Assembly (NCBI RefSeq): GCF_041199995.1
Contig: NZ_CP165646.1
Location: forward strand, 186,001-250,000
Source: Leptotrichia sp. HSP-342
Lineage (GTDB): Bacteria > Fusobacteriota > Fusobacteriia > Fusobacteriales > Leptotrichiaceae
Direction: 5' to 3'
DNA length: 64,000 nt
How positions within the stretch are numbered: position 1 is the stretch's first letter; each line of letters begins with the position of its first letter. The notes under the pieces were generated by a model, which had not been told where the DNA came from, made no database searches, and was given only the letters and a program-made list of their open reading frames with translations. A program made the position numbers and the translations under genes. Positions 16,827 to 26,890 of this stretch are shown here, piece by piece.

Positions 16827-18062
16827 ATGAATAAAAAAATTTTTAGAAAAAGATTTATAGATTTACTAAAAAATTATTTAGTATTTCACGACAGAAAGGC
16901 GATAGGATATAGTGAAGAGGAAATTAAGAAAATAGAGAAATTGTATGATATTGAAGCGAAAGGGGATTTTAGGGAGTTTTTGAGAATTGCAGGGAGAAGT
17001 AGTGATGGATTATTAACTTCGACATTAACTTTTTATTATTCCCATACGACTGTTGGAGATAAAATAAGAGAGCAAAATTATGGCAGGAAAAAACTTAAAA
17101 ACTTAAAATTTAATAATTTCGATAAATCAAAAATATTTTTATTGGCAGTTGAGCCAGATTCTCAATATTATTATATAGACACAGTAAATTTAAATGTATA
17201 TCTTTATGATGACAACTTAGATGACGAAATAATAGAAGATACAGGGCAAGACTTTGACTCATATATGCTATCTTCAATATATTATTTTAATCCTAAAATG
17301 GTTCCACTTTCAATAATTTGCAGTGGAGAACTATTACCTAAAAATATAATAAATAAAGATAAAAATGTTACATCATATAAGATAGACAATTATTTATCAG
17401 ATGACAAGAAAAATAACAATAGTTTTATATATTTATTGAAAAAATATTTGGAAAAAAATAATAGGCAGGCAATGGGTTATAATGATGAAGAAATCGAAGA
17501 AATTGAGAAATTTTATGAAATAACTATAAAAGATGATTTAAAAGACTTTTTTAGGATGGCAGGAAGAAGTGACGGCGGATTATTAGGCAAGATTGGTTTG
17601 CTTTTTTACAAAAATTGGGAAGTTAGGAAACAATGCATTTTTCAAGATGATTTTAATGGAGAATGCTTAGTAAAAAATAAATACTATACTGAAGCTAACT
17701 GCTATCCATTTATATTTTTTGTAGAGGATAGTTTGTACTATTTTGTGACAACACGAGAGAATAGTGAATTTTTAGAGAGCTATACTAAAAAAGATAGAGT
17801 TCATTGTTATTATATAAAAACACGGGAATTAACACATACAGGAAAAACATTCAATGAATTTATGGTTGATTTAGTGCGTAAGACTAATCCTAGTCTTGAA
17901 GATGAGAAAGAGAAAATAGGGGAAATGATTGATATTAAGATTGATGATGAGGATGTTGCTGGAGAATTGGAAGAGATGAAAATTATTGGAAGTCAGGAAG
18001 AAAAAATATTAGAACAGGAAGACGCAGAAAAATTTGTGCTGACTGAAGATGAAAAATCATAA
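16827..18062 (+). CDS. Tandem SUKH-like (SMI1/KNR4) domain protein
   Basis: About 411 residues from ATG 16827 (in-frame TTG 16806 and ATG 16815 are alternatives; an AAAGGA ribosome site lies at 16809). Domain 1 is at about residues 10-150 (FIDLLKNYLVFHDRKAIGYS, EEIKKIEKLYDI, FLRIAGRSSDG) and domain 2 at about 185-350 (MGYNDEEIEEIEKFYEI, FFRMAGRSDGG). It is a close paralogue of the gene before it. The acidic C-terminal tail is longer. After the TAA the same frame runs on for 24 codons (LIQEELAKKEADKKFDETW...), so the stop may be a recent shortening. No toxin gene is beside it. Confidence 0.7.
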   Translation: MNKKIFRKRFIDLLKNYLVFHDRKAIGYSEEEIKKIEKLYDIEAKGDFREFLRIAGRSSDGLLTSTLTFYYSHTTVGDKIREQNYGRKKLKNLKFNNFDKSKIFLLAVEPDSQYYYIDTVNLNVYLYDDNLDDEIIEDTGQDFDSYMLSSIYYFNPKMVPLSIICSGELLPKNIINKDKNVTSYKIDNYLSDDKKNNNSFIYLLKKYLEKNNRQAMGYNDEEIEEIEKFYEITIKDDLKDFFRMAGRSDGGLLGKIGLLFYKNWEVRKQCIFQDDFNGECLVKNKYYTEANCYPFIFFVEDSLYYFVTTRENSEFLESYTKKDRVHCYYIKTRELTHTGKTFNEFMVDLVRKTNPSLEDEKEKIGEMIDIKIDDEDVAGELEEMKIIGSQEEKILEQEDAEKFVLTEDEKS

Positions 18063-18360
18063 TTAATACAGGAGGAGCTTGCTAAAAAAGAAGCTGATAA
18101 AAAATTTGATGAGACATGGAGCTGGCTAAGCTAAAGAGAAAAAGTATTTGGGGGAAAGAGAGTTCTATTTTTTCCTTATAGGAAAGATTTGCGTAAAGTG
18201 GTGCAGTTTCGCCATTATCTCTAAGCAGTAGCCAGTGATACATGTTTTTAAATGAGGTTTAGTATAAAATTGACAAAATACTATTTCAAGGCATAATAAA
18301 TAATGAGATTAAGCAAATATTAAAATTAATTATTAAAATTTTTTATAGGGAGATGGTATT

Positions 18361-19582
18361 ATGTCAAAAATAAGAAAAATTGTAGTATTTTTGATATTTA
18401 TTTTCTGTAGCTTGATGATATTCTCCAGTGAAAGTTTGCAGCTGGAAAAGGTTGTGATTTTTAGTAGGCATGGGCTGCGTTCACCATTAACATCGCCGGG
18501 GAGCAGATTGTTGAAGGTAACTCCATATGAATGCGAAAACTGGGATGTTCCTGCAAGCTATTTGACAAAAAAAAGGCGCTATTCTGGAAACTTATTTTGG
18601 ACAGTATATAAATGACTGGTTAATACAAAATGAAGTTATAAAAAAAGGAGAGTGCTTAAGTCCTGATAATGTTCAAATTTATACAAATAGCCTGCAAAGA
18701 ACGATTGCAACTGGGGAATCACTTACAACAGGGATGTTTCCGGGATGTGATATTAAAATAGAGCATAAAATGGAAATAGGGAAAATGGATCCTGTATTTA
18801 ATCCGATAATTACAACTGATAATGTGAAATTTAAGGAAGAAGCATTAAAAGGAACGAATTTAAAGAAGCAGAATCAGGAATTGAAAGATTCGTACTCTTT
18901 ATTGAGTAATGTAATTAACTATATAAAATCTGAAGAATGCCTGAAGGAAGGAAAATGTAAATTTTTTAATGAAGAAGGAACGTTAAAAATTGAAAAGGAT
19001 AAGGAGCCAGGAGTAGACGGACCGATAAAATTGGGGACACAGATTGGAGATGCTTTGTTATTGCAATATTATGAAGGATATCCACTAGATAAAATTGCTG
19101 GAAATAATATAAATACGAGGGAAAAATGGCAAAAAATAACAGATATAAAAAATGGATATGAAGATTTACTATTTGCAACAGATAAAGTAGCTAAGAATGT
19201 GGCTGAACCATTGATAAAATACATTTATAATGATATATATTCTTCAAATCACAAAGTAACGGTATTAGTGGGACATGATTCTAATATAGTTGCTATGTTG
19301 GCTGCGTTAGGTTTTAAAGATTATAAGCTGGAAGAGCAGGTTGAAAAAACTCCAATTGGTGGAAAAGTATTCTTTGAAATTTGGAAAGATAAAAAAACAG
19401 GAGAAAGAAAAGTAAAAGTTGAGTACATATATCAGACATTGAGTCAAATAAGGGAAACACAAAAATTGACAAGAGAAAATCCACCAAAACATACAGTTTT
19501 AGAAATGAAAAATTGTAAAATTAACAGAGGAGGATATTGTCCGTATTCTAAATTTATGACAGAATTAAAAAAATTTAATTAA
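18361..19582 (+). pseudogene. Histidine acid phosphatase, frameshifted in A8
   Basis: The first frame (84 residues) has a signal peptide and the phosphohistidine motif SRHGLRSPL typical of histidine acid phosphatases (phytase/glucose-1-phosphatase family). It leaves frame at the A8 run 18567-18574. With seven A the reading continues as GAILETYFGQYINDWLIQ and on to 19582, including the catalytic VGHDSN motif near 19273. The whole would be a periplasmic phosphatase of about 405 residues. As given, the long second part starts only at an internal ATG (18734) and lacks the signal peptide and catalytic histidine. Confidence 0.85.
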
Positions 19583-19602
19583 AAGTTAGAAATTATAAAG
19601 AA

Positions 19603-19634
19603 AGAGTTATTTCGATATAGGATAGCTCTTTTTA
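19603..19634 (+). terminator. Terminator after the acid phosphatase
   Basis: AGAGTTAT (19603-19610) pairs with ATAGCTCT (19622-19629) with one G-U and is followed by TTTTT. Confidence 0.75.
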
Positions 19635-19812
19635 TATTTGATAAAAATAGAAATTTTAGGTAAAAGCAAGTAAAATCCTAAGTTAATTAGAAGAATTAGA
19701 TAAGATATTTAAAATGCTTGAAAATAGGGGAAAAAAATAAAAAAAGTTAAGAATTGGATAAATATAGTTAGAATTTATAAGTTTTATTTTAAGCAATATT
19801 GCCATAAAAAAA

Positions 19813-19841
19813 ATGACAAAATTGAAAAAATATAGTATAAT
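19813..19841 (+). promoter_or_regulatory. Promoter upstream of ftsK with a long leader
   Basis: ATGACA (19813-19818) and TATAAT (19836-19841) with a 17-base spacer. It would give ftsK a leader of roughly 490 bases. The leader includes a weak ACCGC/GTGGT hairpin at about 19859-19880 and, at 19934-19975, a stretch resembling the end of the intergenic repeat family. I see no gene or known riboswitch in 19640-20345. Confidence 0.5.
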
Positions 19842-20345
19842 GTATGATATTATAATAAAACCGCTTTAAAACAGGTGGTATTTTACATAGCTAATTTAAT
19901 CTTTAGTTAAATTTGACTACATTTGAAAATCAATACTAACCCCCATTTAAAAAATAGAAGCAAAATTCGATAATAATTAAGTCGATAGCCTTGTTAAAAA
20001 AATTAAATTTAATTCTTAAAGTATCTGTATAAAAGATTTTCATTTAGATTTTGAAAAATTTCTTATTGTAAAAGAGGGCATGGTGTCTGATGTCCTTACA
20101 TTATAAAAAATTGAATAAAAATTATTACTAATCATAATGCCTGTAAATAAAATTATAAGAGTTTTCAAGGTGGATACTTAATGATAAAATTTAATTAAAG
20201 GGTATTCTAATAGTTACATAGGTTGTATAACAGTATAATCTTATAAAAAATGACTTTGATTGTATGAATTTTTTAATTTCTGCTTTTTAAATGGGAAGTA
20301 GTGTAACATTTTAGTAGATAGGAATTTTTTAGAAAGGATAGCAAA

Positions 20346-22934
20346 ATGAATAAAAGAAAAATCGAAGGTGTAATATGGTTTGCTGCTGGACTTGTATTAA
20401 CAATACTTCTGACAAATAAATCAAGCATGTTGAGTGACAATGTTGGGGAAAATGTTTTTTCACTTATACTGGGTGGAATTATGCTCTTTTTTGGAAAAAT
20501 GACATGGTTTATAGCGATTGTCGCCATGCTATACGGAATAGTTCTGTTTTTTTACGAGAAAATAAGGGTTGATATAACGCAGGGGAAAGTTGTTGCACTT
20601 ATCGGAGTATTTCTGAGTCTATCCATGTTTCTAGTAAAAAGTTCAGTTGGTGAGAATCCTTTGCCGAATGTATTTACTGAAGCGGGAAGAAAACTTCTGG
20701 AAATAGGGTTTAACCGTGAAAGCGGAGGAGTTCCAGGAGCCCTGCTGTCGATGCCGTTTTATAAGATTTTGCATCTGAAATGGATGACTATTGGATTGGT
20801 TGTTGTGCTGGCATTATCTGTCTGCCTTTTGTTAAAGGACTATATAGAGCTTGGTTATGAACTTCTAAGAGAAGTTGTAAGATACTATAAGAGCGACGAC
20901 TATAAGGAAAAAAAGAGAAAGCTGAAAGCAAAAAAATATGCAGAAAACTTGAAAAAGACAGATTACAAACGTTATCAGAGGGAAATGCTCAAGGCAAAAA
21001 TTATTCAGTCGAGAAGTGAAAAGCTGAGTTTTGAAATTGCTAAAAAGCCAAAGGATAACTTTTTGCAGAAAACGGAAGTCTATTCCAAAGAGGAATTAGC
21101 TGAAAAAGAAAAGGAATGGATTGAAATTTTCGAAGAAAAGGAAAAACAGAAAATTTTGGAAAATTCTAAAAAATCTGAGAATAAAGAAAAAGATAATAAG
21201 GAAAAACAGCAAGCTAAAACTGAGAATGTTACAGATTTGTCAGATAATTTAAAAAATAATGAAAATGATGAAAAAAATTTAGATAAAAAAGAACAAGAAG
21301 TATCTGAAATTGAAAATAATGGGAAGATAAAAGAGTCATCTGAAACAGAAGAAAATCAGGAAGAAGAGGAAAAAGAACCAAAACTTGAAATTGTAACGCC
21401 TTTAAGAAGAGAGTCGGTAGTTAATTCGGCTCAAATGGATCCCAATTTTCAGCAGTTTCCGAAACTCGAAGCATTTGAAAACAGTGGAGCTGTGAAAAAG
21501 GTACTAGAAGAAGAACTGAGAGAAGCAAATGCAATGCTTGATAGTAGTCAGGGATATGATGATATTGTGAAAAAGTCTATTGCTGAAATATTTAAGTCTA
21601 AGCCGATGGATTATAAAAAGAAGGAAAAGATTGAAAAGAGTATAAGAGAAAATGTAAGACATCTAGAAAACGTTTTAAAAGAATTCGGAGTGGAAGCAAA
21701 AGTTGTTAACTATGAATATGGACCAACAATTACTAGATATGAGATTGTTATTCCAAAGGGTATAAAAGTAAGTAAAGTTACAGGACTTTCAGATGATATA
21801 GCAATGAATCTTGCAGCGGAAAGTATTCGTATAGAAGCACCAATTCCTGGAAAAAATACTATTGGAATTGAAACACCAAATAAAATTAAAGAATCAGTAC
21901 ATTTTTCAAATATTATAAAAAATAAAGAGCTTGATAATGGGGAGTTAAAAGTGATTCTGGGAAAAGATATAGTTGGAAGAGATAAGCTAATAGATATTGT
22001 AAAAATGCCACATTTGCTAATAGCAGGACAGACAGGTTCAGGAAAGTCTGTAGCAGTAAATACATTAATTTCCACATTAATTTCCAAGAAGTCTGAAAAG
22101 GAAGTAAAATTTATAATGATAGATCCAAAGATGGTAGAGCTTATGCCATATAATGATATTCCACATTTGCTAGTTCCAGTAATAATAGATCCACAGCAGG
22201 CGGCAATTGCACTAAAATGGGCTGTAAATGAAATGGAAAACAGATACAAGAAGCTTATGGAAAATGGTGTAAGAAACATAAAAAAATACAATGATCTTAG
22301 TTATGTGGAAAAAATGCCATATATTGTCATAATTATTGATGAGCTAGCTGATCTTATGATGGTTGCGGCTGGAAGTGTTGAGGAGTCGATTGCAAGAATC
22401 GCACAGAAGGCAAGAGCTGTAGGAATTCATCTAGTTGTAGCGACGCAACGTCCATCTACAGATGTAATAACTGGAATGATAAAAGCAAATTTGCCAAGTA
22501 GAATTTCCTTTGCGTTGAGATCTCAAATTGACTCAAGAACTATATTGGATACAGCTGGTGCTGAAAAACTGTTAGGACAGGGAGATATGCTTCTTCTTGC
22601 CAATGGATCTTCAAAGCTGGAAAGAATTCAAGGAGCATATATTTCGGATGATGAAGTTAAGAACTTGACTGACACATTAAAGTCTGCTAGAAAAGTAAAA
22701 TACAGGAATGAAATTCTGGAAGAGTCACAGGAAGAAATGATAGACGTCGATCCTTTTTTTGAAAATGCAATAAATATTATAAGACAGGAGAACAAGGTAT
22801 CAATTTCATTGTTACAACGTAAATTAAAGGTAGGATTTAACAGGGCTTCAAGGATTTATGAACAGCTTAAGGAACATGGTGTAATAAGCTTTGATGACCA
22901 GATATTAGTTGATAATATTGATGAAATAAATTAA
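20346..22934 (+). CDS. ftsK: DNA translocase FtsK/SpoIIIE
   Basis: An 862-residue protein with four to five N-terminal membrane segments (residues 8-170), a long Lys/Glu-rich linker (about 195-380), then the translocase motor and the DNA-reading gamma domain. Walker A is GQTGSGKS at 561-568, Walker B is IVIIIDELADLM, and the C-terminal winged helix reads SISLLQRKLKVGFNRASRIYEQL. It pumps chromosome DNA through the division septum and helps resolve dimers. A GAAAGGA ribosome site precedes the ATG. It stands alone, followed 250 bases later by mreB with its own promoter. Confidence 0.97.
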   Translation: MNKRKIEGVIWFAAGLVLTILLTNKSSMLSDNVGENVFSLILGGIMLFFGKMTWFIAIVAMLYGIVLFFYEKIRVDITQGKVVALIGVFLSLSMFLVKSSVGENPLPNVFTEAGRKLLEIGFNRESGGVPGALLSMPFYKILHLKWMTIGLVVVLALSVCLLLKDYIELGYELLREVVRYYKSDDYKEKKRKLKAKKYAENLKKTDYKRYQREMLKAKIIQSRSEKLSFEIAKKPKDNFLQKTEVYSKEELAEKEKEWIEIFEEKEKQKILENSKKSENKEKDNKEKQQAKTENVTDLSDNLKNNENDEKNLDKKEQEVSEIENNGKIKESSETEENQEEEEKEPKLEIVTPLRRESVVNSAQMDPNFQQFPKLEAFENSGAVKKVLEEELREANAMLDSSQGYDDIVKKSIAEIFKSKPMDYKKKEKIEKSIRENVRHLENVLKEFGVEAKVVNYEYGPTITRYEIVIPKGIKVSKVTGLSDDIAMNLAAESIRIEAPIPGKNTIGIETPNKIKESVHFSNIIKNKELDNGELKVILGKDIVGRDKLIDIVKMPHLLIAGQTGSGKSVAVNTLISTLISKKSEKEVKFIMIDPKMVELMPYNDIPHLLVPVIIDPQQAAIALKWAVNEMENRYKKLMENGVRNIKKYNDLSYVEKMPYIVIIIDELADLMMVAAGSVEESIARIAQKARAVGIHLVVATQRPSTDVITGMIKANLPSRISFALRSQIDSRTILDTAGAEKLLGQGDMLLLANGSSKLERIQGAYISDDEVKNLTDTLKSARKVKYRNEILEESQEEMIDVDPFFENAINIIRQENKVSISLLQRKLKVGFNRASRIYEQLKEHGVISFDDQILVDNIDEIN

Positions 22935-22982
22935 ATTTATAATAATAATTTGTATATTATTTAAATTCACAGTTAAAGTTAC

Positions 22983-23011
22983 TTGAGTATATTTAAAAAA
23001 AATGGTAAAAT
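22983..23011 (+). promoter_or_regulatory. Promoter of mreB
   Basis: TTGAGT (22983-22988) and TAAAAT (23006-23011) with a 17-base spacer, about 170 bases upstream of mreB. Confidence 0.55.
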
Positions 23012-23184
23012 ACATACAAGAATGAAAAATATAATAATTATTTCATAATAACTAAGTTTAAATTATACAGTAAAAATGTTTAAAACTAGAATTAAGATTT
23101 ATAATATTTAATTTATCTAATTTTAAAAAGTTTGAGCAATTGCTGTAATCAAAAGCAAAAAATAAAATAAAGGAGATAGAATAG

Positions 23185-24231
23185 ATGAAATTTTTGGATA
23201 TTTTTAAAACAAATATAGCACCAAGAGGTACACGTGATATAGCTATTGACTTAGGAACGGCAAATACTGTCGTGTATGTTAAAGGAGAAGGGATTCTGGT
23301 AGATGAGCCAACTTATGTTGCAATTAACAAGAAAACTGAGGAATTAGAGCATATTGGTGAAAAAGCTAAAGAGATAATCGGAAGAACTGCTAAACATACA
23401 AGAATTATACGTCCGTTAAAAAATGGAGTAATCTCAAACTATGAAGTTACAGAAAGAATGCTTGAAGAATTTTTACATAGAATAAAAAAAGATAGATTTC
23501 AAAGTTCGAGAGTTATAATCTGTGTTCCAAGTGGAGTTACACAAGTTGAAAGAAGAGCTGTAATAGAGGTTGTGAAGGATGCTGGAGCAAAAGAGGTTTA
23601 CTTAATTGAAGAGCCAATAGCGGCTGCAATTGGTGTTGGAATTGACTTGTTTGAGCCAAAAGGGCATTTGATAGTTGATATAGGTGGAGGAACTACCGAA
23701 ATTGCATTTATTGTATCTGGTGGAGCGGCATTATCAAGATCAGTAAAAATTGCTGGAGATCACTTAAATGAAGATATTATGGAATTTGTAAAAGAAGAAT
23801 ACAATCTGTTGATTGGTGAAAAAACGGCTGAGGAATTAAAAATAAATACAATAAGCCATGCTGATCCAGATGCTGAATATGAAATAAAAGGACGTGAACT
23901 AGGGGTTGGATTGCCAAAAAGCTTGAAAGTAAAGGCTTCAGATATTGACAAGGCGATTAGAAAACATATTGATGCTATTATTGATGAAATAAGGCTTACG
24001 ATAGAGGAAATAGAACCTGAGATAGCGGCAGATGTTTATGAAACAGGAATTTATCTGTCTGGTGGAGGAGCAGGAATAAGAATTTTGAAAAAGAGAATAG
24101 AAGAAGAATTGTCATTAGATGTGACAGTTGGTGAAGAAGCAATTCACGCAGTTGTGTTAGGAATTGCAGAAGTTCTTACAGACTTTAATAAATATAAGAA
24201 TATTATTATTTCACCAACATACGAATATTAA
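23185..24231 (+). CDS. mreB: Rod shape-determining protein MreB
   Basis: A 348-residue actin homologue with phosphate-1 loop DLGTANTVVY, phosphate-2 loop DIGGGTTEIAF and adenosine motif SGGGAGIRI. It polymerises under the membrane and directs lateral wall synthesis, in keeping with a rod-shaped cell. The ribosome site AAAGGAGA lies before the ATG. mreC and mreD are not adjacent. Confidence 0.97.
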   Translation: MKFLDIFKTNIAPRGTRDIAIDLGTANTVVYVKGEGILVDEPTYVAINKKTEELEHIGEKAKEIIGRTAKHTRIIRPLKNGVISNYEVTERMLEEFLHRIKKDRFQSSRVIICVPSGVTQVERRAVIEVVKDAGAKEVYLIEEPIAAAIGVGIDLFEPKGHLIVDIGGGTTEIAFIVSGGAALSRSVKIAGDHLNEDIMEFVKEEYNLLIGEKTAEELKINTISHADPDAEYEIKGRELGVGLPKSLKVKASDIDKAIRKHIDAIIDEIRLTIEEIEPEIAADVYETGIYLSGGGAGIRILKKRIEEELSLDVTVGEEAIHAVVLGIAEVLTDFNKYKNIIISPTYEY

Positions 24232-24248
24232 TTTAATAATATAAAATT

Positions 24249-24291
24249 TAGGGGAATTTTCTGAAGTTATAGTTAAAGGAGAATTCCCCTA
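24249..24291 (+). terminator. Hairpin after mreB
   Basis: TAGGGGAATT pairs perfectly with AATTCCCCTA across a 23-base loop, starting 18 bases after the stop codon. No strong T run follows, so it may act as a processing or stability element. Confidence 0.55.
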
Positions 24292-24330
24292 TTAATGCAA
24301 TGGAAATAAATTTAAGATAAATGGTAGAAT

Positions 24331-25023
24331 ATGGAAAATTTTGAAAATAAAAAAAATGAAGAAATGGAAGAGATTAAAGAAAATAATAGAATCAATAACA
24401 TTGAAGAAAAAATTGAAACAATAATCTTTTTATCGAAGGAAATGATAAGCATAAAGGAGCTAGCACAGTTTTATGGAATGGAATATTTTGAAATAGAGGA
24501 AATATTGCTTAATTTAAAGGAAAAACGAAAAGATACAGGAATAAATGTAAAAATTGAAAATGGAATCGTATGTCTTGTATCAAATCCACTTTTTGGCTCT
24601 GATGTAAAACGATTTTTTAATCCAGAAATGAAATTAAAGAAATTATCTCGTTCAGCAATGGAAACATTAGCAATCATCGCATATAAAGGGCCTATAACTA
24701 AAGCAGAAATAGAGCAAATCAGAAGTGTTGGTGTGGATAAGACTATGTCAAATCTATTGGAAAGAAAACTAATTTATATTTCTGGACGGAAAAAAACGGC
24801 TGGAACACCGAATTTGTACGAAGTAACAGATGATTTTTATAATTATCTGAATATTCGTGGGAAGCAAGAATTACCAGGAAGTGAGCAGTTTCAAAAAATT
24901 GAGATGCTTTACAAAGAAGATGAGAAGGCAGAAAATGAAGACTCAAAAGAGGGAGAAAAATTAAATTCAGAAGAAAATTCGGAACTAAAAGCAAAAGAAG
25001 AAATTGAAAAAATAAAAGAGTAG
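24331..25023 (+). CDS. scpB: Segregation and condensation protein B
   Basis: The 230-residue product has two winged-helix domains: the first at about 25-95 (IETIIFLSKEMISIKELAQF), the second at about 100-165 with the ScpB signature LSRSAMETLAIIAYKGPITKAEIEQIRSV (shown here in part). The C-terminal 50 residues are a charged tail. ScpB works with ScpA and SMC in chromosome compaction. scpA is not in the window. The rluB-type gene starts 20 bases downstream, an arrangement seen in many bacteria. Confidence 0.93.
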   Translation: MENFENKKNEEMEEIKENNRINNIEEKIETIIFLSKEMISIKELAQFYGMEYFEIEEILLNLKEKRKDTGINVKIENGIVCLVSNPLFGSDVKRFFNPEMKLKKLSRSAMETLAIIAYKGPITKAEIEQIRSVGVDKTMSNLLERKLIYISGRKKTAGTPNLYEVTDDFYNYLNIRGKQELPGSEQFQKIEMLYKEDEKAENEDSKEGEKLNSEENSELKAKEEIEKIKE

Positions 25024-25043
25024 AAAATAAAGAGGTAAATAAA

Positions 25044-25730
25044 ATGAGATTAAATAAATTTATAGCTGAAACGGGATTTTGTTCACGTAGGAAGGCTGAT
25101 GAACTGATAAATGAAGGAAGAGTTACCGTAAATAAGCATGAGGCGATTATTGGAATGGATGTGAAGCCTGAAGATGTGGTTAGAATTGATGGAGAAAGAG
25201 TAAAACTTAATACAAGATATGAATATTATATTTTGAACAAGCCAAAAAGAGTGATTTGCTCAAATGAAGACAAGTTTGGGCGTAGACTTGCAGTAGACTT
25301 TATAAAATCACGTGCCAGACTTTTTACTTATGGAAGATTAGATTTTATGACAGAAGGGTTAATTATAATCAGTAATGATGGCGAAGTTTACAATCACGTA
25401 ATGCATCCACGAAAAAAATTGTATAAAAGCTACATTGCAAAAGTTAGCCGTGAAATTGAAGACAAGGATATTGAGGCACTGCAGCATGGAGTTGTAATTG
25501 ACGGGAAAAGAACTGCACCAGCAAAAGTTAAGAAAATTGACAAAAAGGAACTTAGAATTGCAATTTTTGAAGGAAGAAACAGACAGATAAGAAAAATGCT
25601 GGAAACATTGGGATATAATGTTAATTCATTAAAACGTATTAAAGTGGGAGAACTTACGCTTGGTAATTTACAAGTGGGAGAATATCGTACTTTGAATGAA
25701 GATGAAATTAAATATCTGAAAAGTTTATAA
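25044..25730 (+). CDS. rluB: rRNA pseudouridine synthase, RluB/RsuA family
   Basis: A 228-residue protein with an N-terminal S4 RNA-binding domain (RLNKFIAETGFCSRRKADELI) and the RsuA/RluB catalytic motif GRLDFMTEGLIIISNDG carrying the catalytic Asp. The C-terminal block EGRNRQIRKMLETLG is typical. It isomerises a uridine in rRNA; the large-subunit target of RluB is the best guess by its scpB linkage. An AAAGAGGT ribosome site is present. Confidence 0.9.
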   Translation: MRLNKFIAETGFCSRRKADELINEGRVTVNKHEAIIGMDVKPEDVVRIDGERVKLNTRYEYYILNKPKRVICSNEDKFGRRLAVDFIKSRARLFTYGRLDFMTEGLIIISNDGEVYNHVMHPRKKLYKSYIAKVSREIEDKDIEALQHGVVIDGKRTAPAKVKKIDKKELRIAIFEGRNRQIRKMLETLGYNVNSLKRIKVGELTLGNLQVGEYRTLNEDEIKYLKSL

Positions 25731-25752
25731 ATTTTCTGGCAGGAGGAAAAAA

Positions 25753-26418
25753 TTGGGAAATAATAAAAAATCAATCTTTTTAATAGATTTTGATATAACA
25801 ATCAGTAAAAAAGATTCGACAGATGTTTTGCTTGAAACACATCAGCCTGAATTTAAACAGGAACTGCGAAAAAAATACAGAGCTGGAGAATATTCTATAA
25901 GGGAGTTTATAAAATATGGACTAGGCTCTCTAAATATCACAAAAGAGCAGTATATCCAGACGTTACAGGAAAATGTGACAATTGATGAAACTTTTATAGA
26001 TTTTGTAAAAAGTGGAGAAGAATTTAAAATCGTTAGTGCGGGTGCAAGGCTAAACGTACAGGGAACACTTTCAAAATATGGTATAAACTTGCCAGATAGC
26101 GAAGTTATATCAAATGATTTAAAATTTAGTGGAACTGATAAAAACCAAATTACTGTGGAAAATCCATTTTTGGACAAGGAAGGCTATTACGGCGTTGACA
26201 AGAAAGAAGCTGTAGAAAATTATAAAAAAAAGGGCTACAAAACTTATTTTGTAGGCGATGGCCCGTCTGATTACAAAGCATTGGAAGTGGCTGATTTTGC
26301 TTTTGTGAGAAAAGGGACTAGGGCGGTTAAGTTTTGTGAAGAAAATGGAATTGAGTTTTTTAAGTTTGGGGATTTTGACGAGATTTTGGAGTGGGTAGAA
26401 AATAATAAGAAAGTTTAA
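25753..26418 (+). CDS. HAD-superfamily phosphatase, MtnX-like
   Basis: A 221-residue HAD-IB type protein starting at TTG after AGGAGGA. Motif I is DFDITIS (nucleophile D12, acid/base D14), motif II the VSAGARLNVQG stretch, and motifs III-IV end in VGDGPSDYKAL. The fold resembles MtnX (methionine salvage phosphatase) and phosphoserine phosphatases. No methionine salvage genes lie nearby, so the substrate is open. It follows the rluB-type gene by 22 bases and may be cotranscribed. Confidence 0.8.
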   Translation: MGNNKKSIFLIDFDITISKKDSTDVLLETHQPEFKQELRKKYRAGEYSIREFIKYGLGSLNITKEQYIQTLQENVTIDETFIDFVKSGEEFKIVSAGARLNVQGTLSKYGINLPDSEVISNDLKFSGTDKNQITVENPFLDKEGYYGVDKKEAVENYKKKGYKTYFVGDGPSDYKALEVADFAFVRKGTRAVKFCEENGIEFFKFGDFDEILEWVENNKKV

Positions 26419-26441
26419 TTTAAGAAAAAAGTGCTTTTAAA

Positions 26442-26540
26442 ATGAAAAAATTTAAAATAATAATAGAAGAACATGTTTAAGAAGAATTTGAAGTTGAAGC
26501 AGAAAATATGGAAAAAGCGTTTAATATTGCAAAAAAATAA
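26442..26540 (+). pseudogene. DpnD/PcfM-like small protein with an internal stop
   Basis: A 33-codon frame, KKFKIIIEEHV-stop-EEFEVEAENMEKAFNIAKK, is broken by TAA at 26478-26480. The pattern (an edge strand, then EVEAEN and an amphipathic helix) fits small DpnD/PcfM-like proteins, which usually run about 20 residues further. It is probably a relic. Confidence 0.45.
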
Positions 26541-26570
26541 GGATAAATTCGGAATGGAGGAAAAAATTAA

Positions 26571-26870
26571 ATGTTAAGCAAAGAAGATGTTTTAAAAATA
26601 GCAGCACTTTCTAAATTGGAATTTTCAGAAAGTGAAATTGAGAAATTTAGGGTGGATTTGAATAAGATATTTGAGCATATGGAAGAGTTGAATGGGGTTG
26701 ATACAACTGATGTGGAGCCGCTTTTTAATGTGCTGGACTTAAAAGATAAATTGAGGGAAGACAGGGCTAGGGATGCTGGAATTAAGAAGGAAATTTTAGA
26801 AAATTCGCCTAATAAGGATGAAGAATTTATAATTGTGCCAAAAGTTGTTGGAGAAAATGCGGATAATTAG
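26571..26870 (+). CDS. gatC: Aspartyl/glutamyl-tRNA amidotransferase subunit C
   Basis: A 99-residue GatC with the conserved start SKEDVLKIAALSKLEFSE and the central block LNKIFEHMEELNGVDTTDVEP. GatC holds GatA and GatB together in the enzyme that amidates Glu-tRNA(Gln) and Asp-tRNA(Asn). A GGAGG ribosome site precedes the ATG. It heads a gatC-(DUF4253)-gatA-(relic)-gatB cluster. Confidence 0.95.
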   Translation: MLSKEDVLKIAALSKLEFSESEIEKFRVDLNKIFEHMEELNGVDTTDVEPLFNVLDLKDKLREDRARDAGIKKEILENSPNKDEEFIIVPKVVGENADN

Positions 26871-26890
26871 ATTCTTTTAAGGAGAGAAAA

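Noticed and set aside
21710..22291. 193-residue minus-strand frame inside ftsK
   Set aside because: It covers the conserved motor domain of FtsK in antisense and is a shadow frame.
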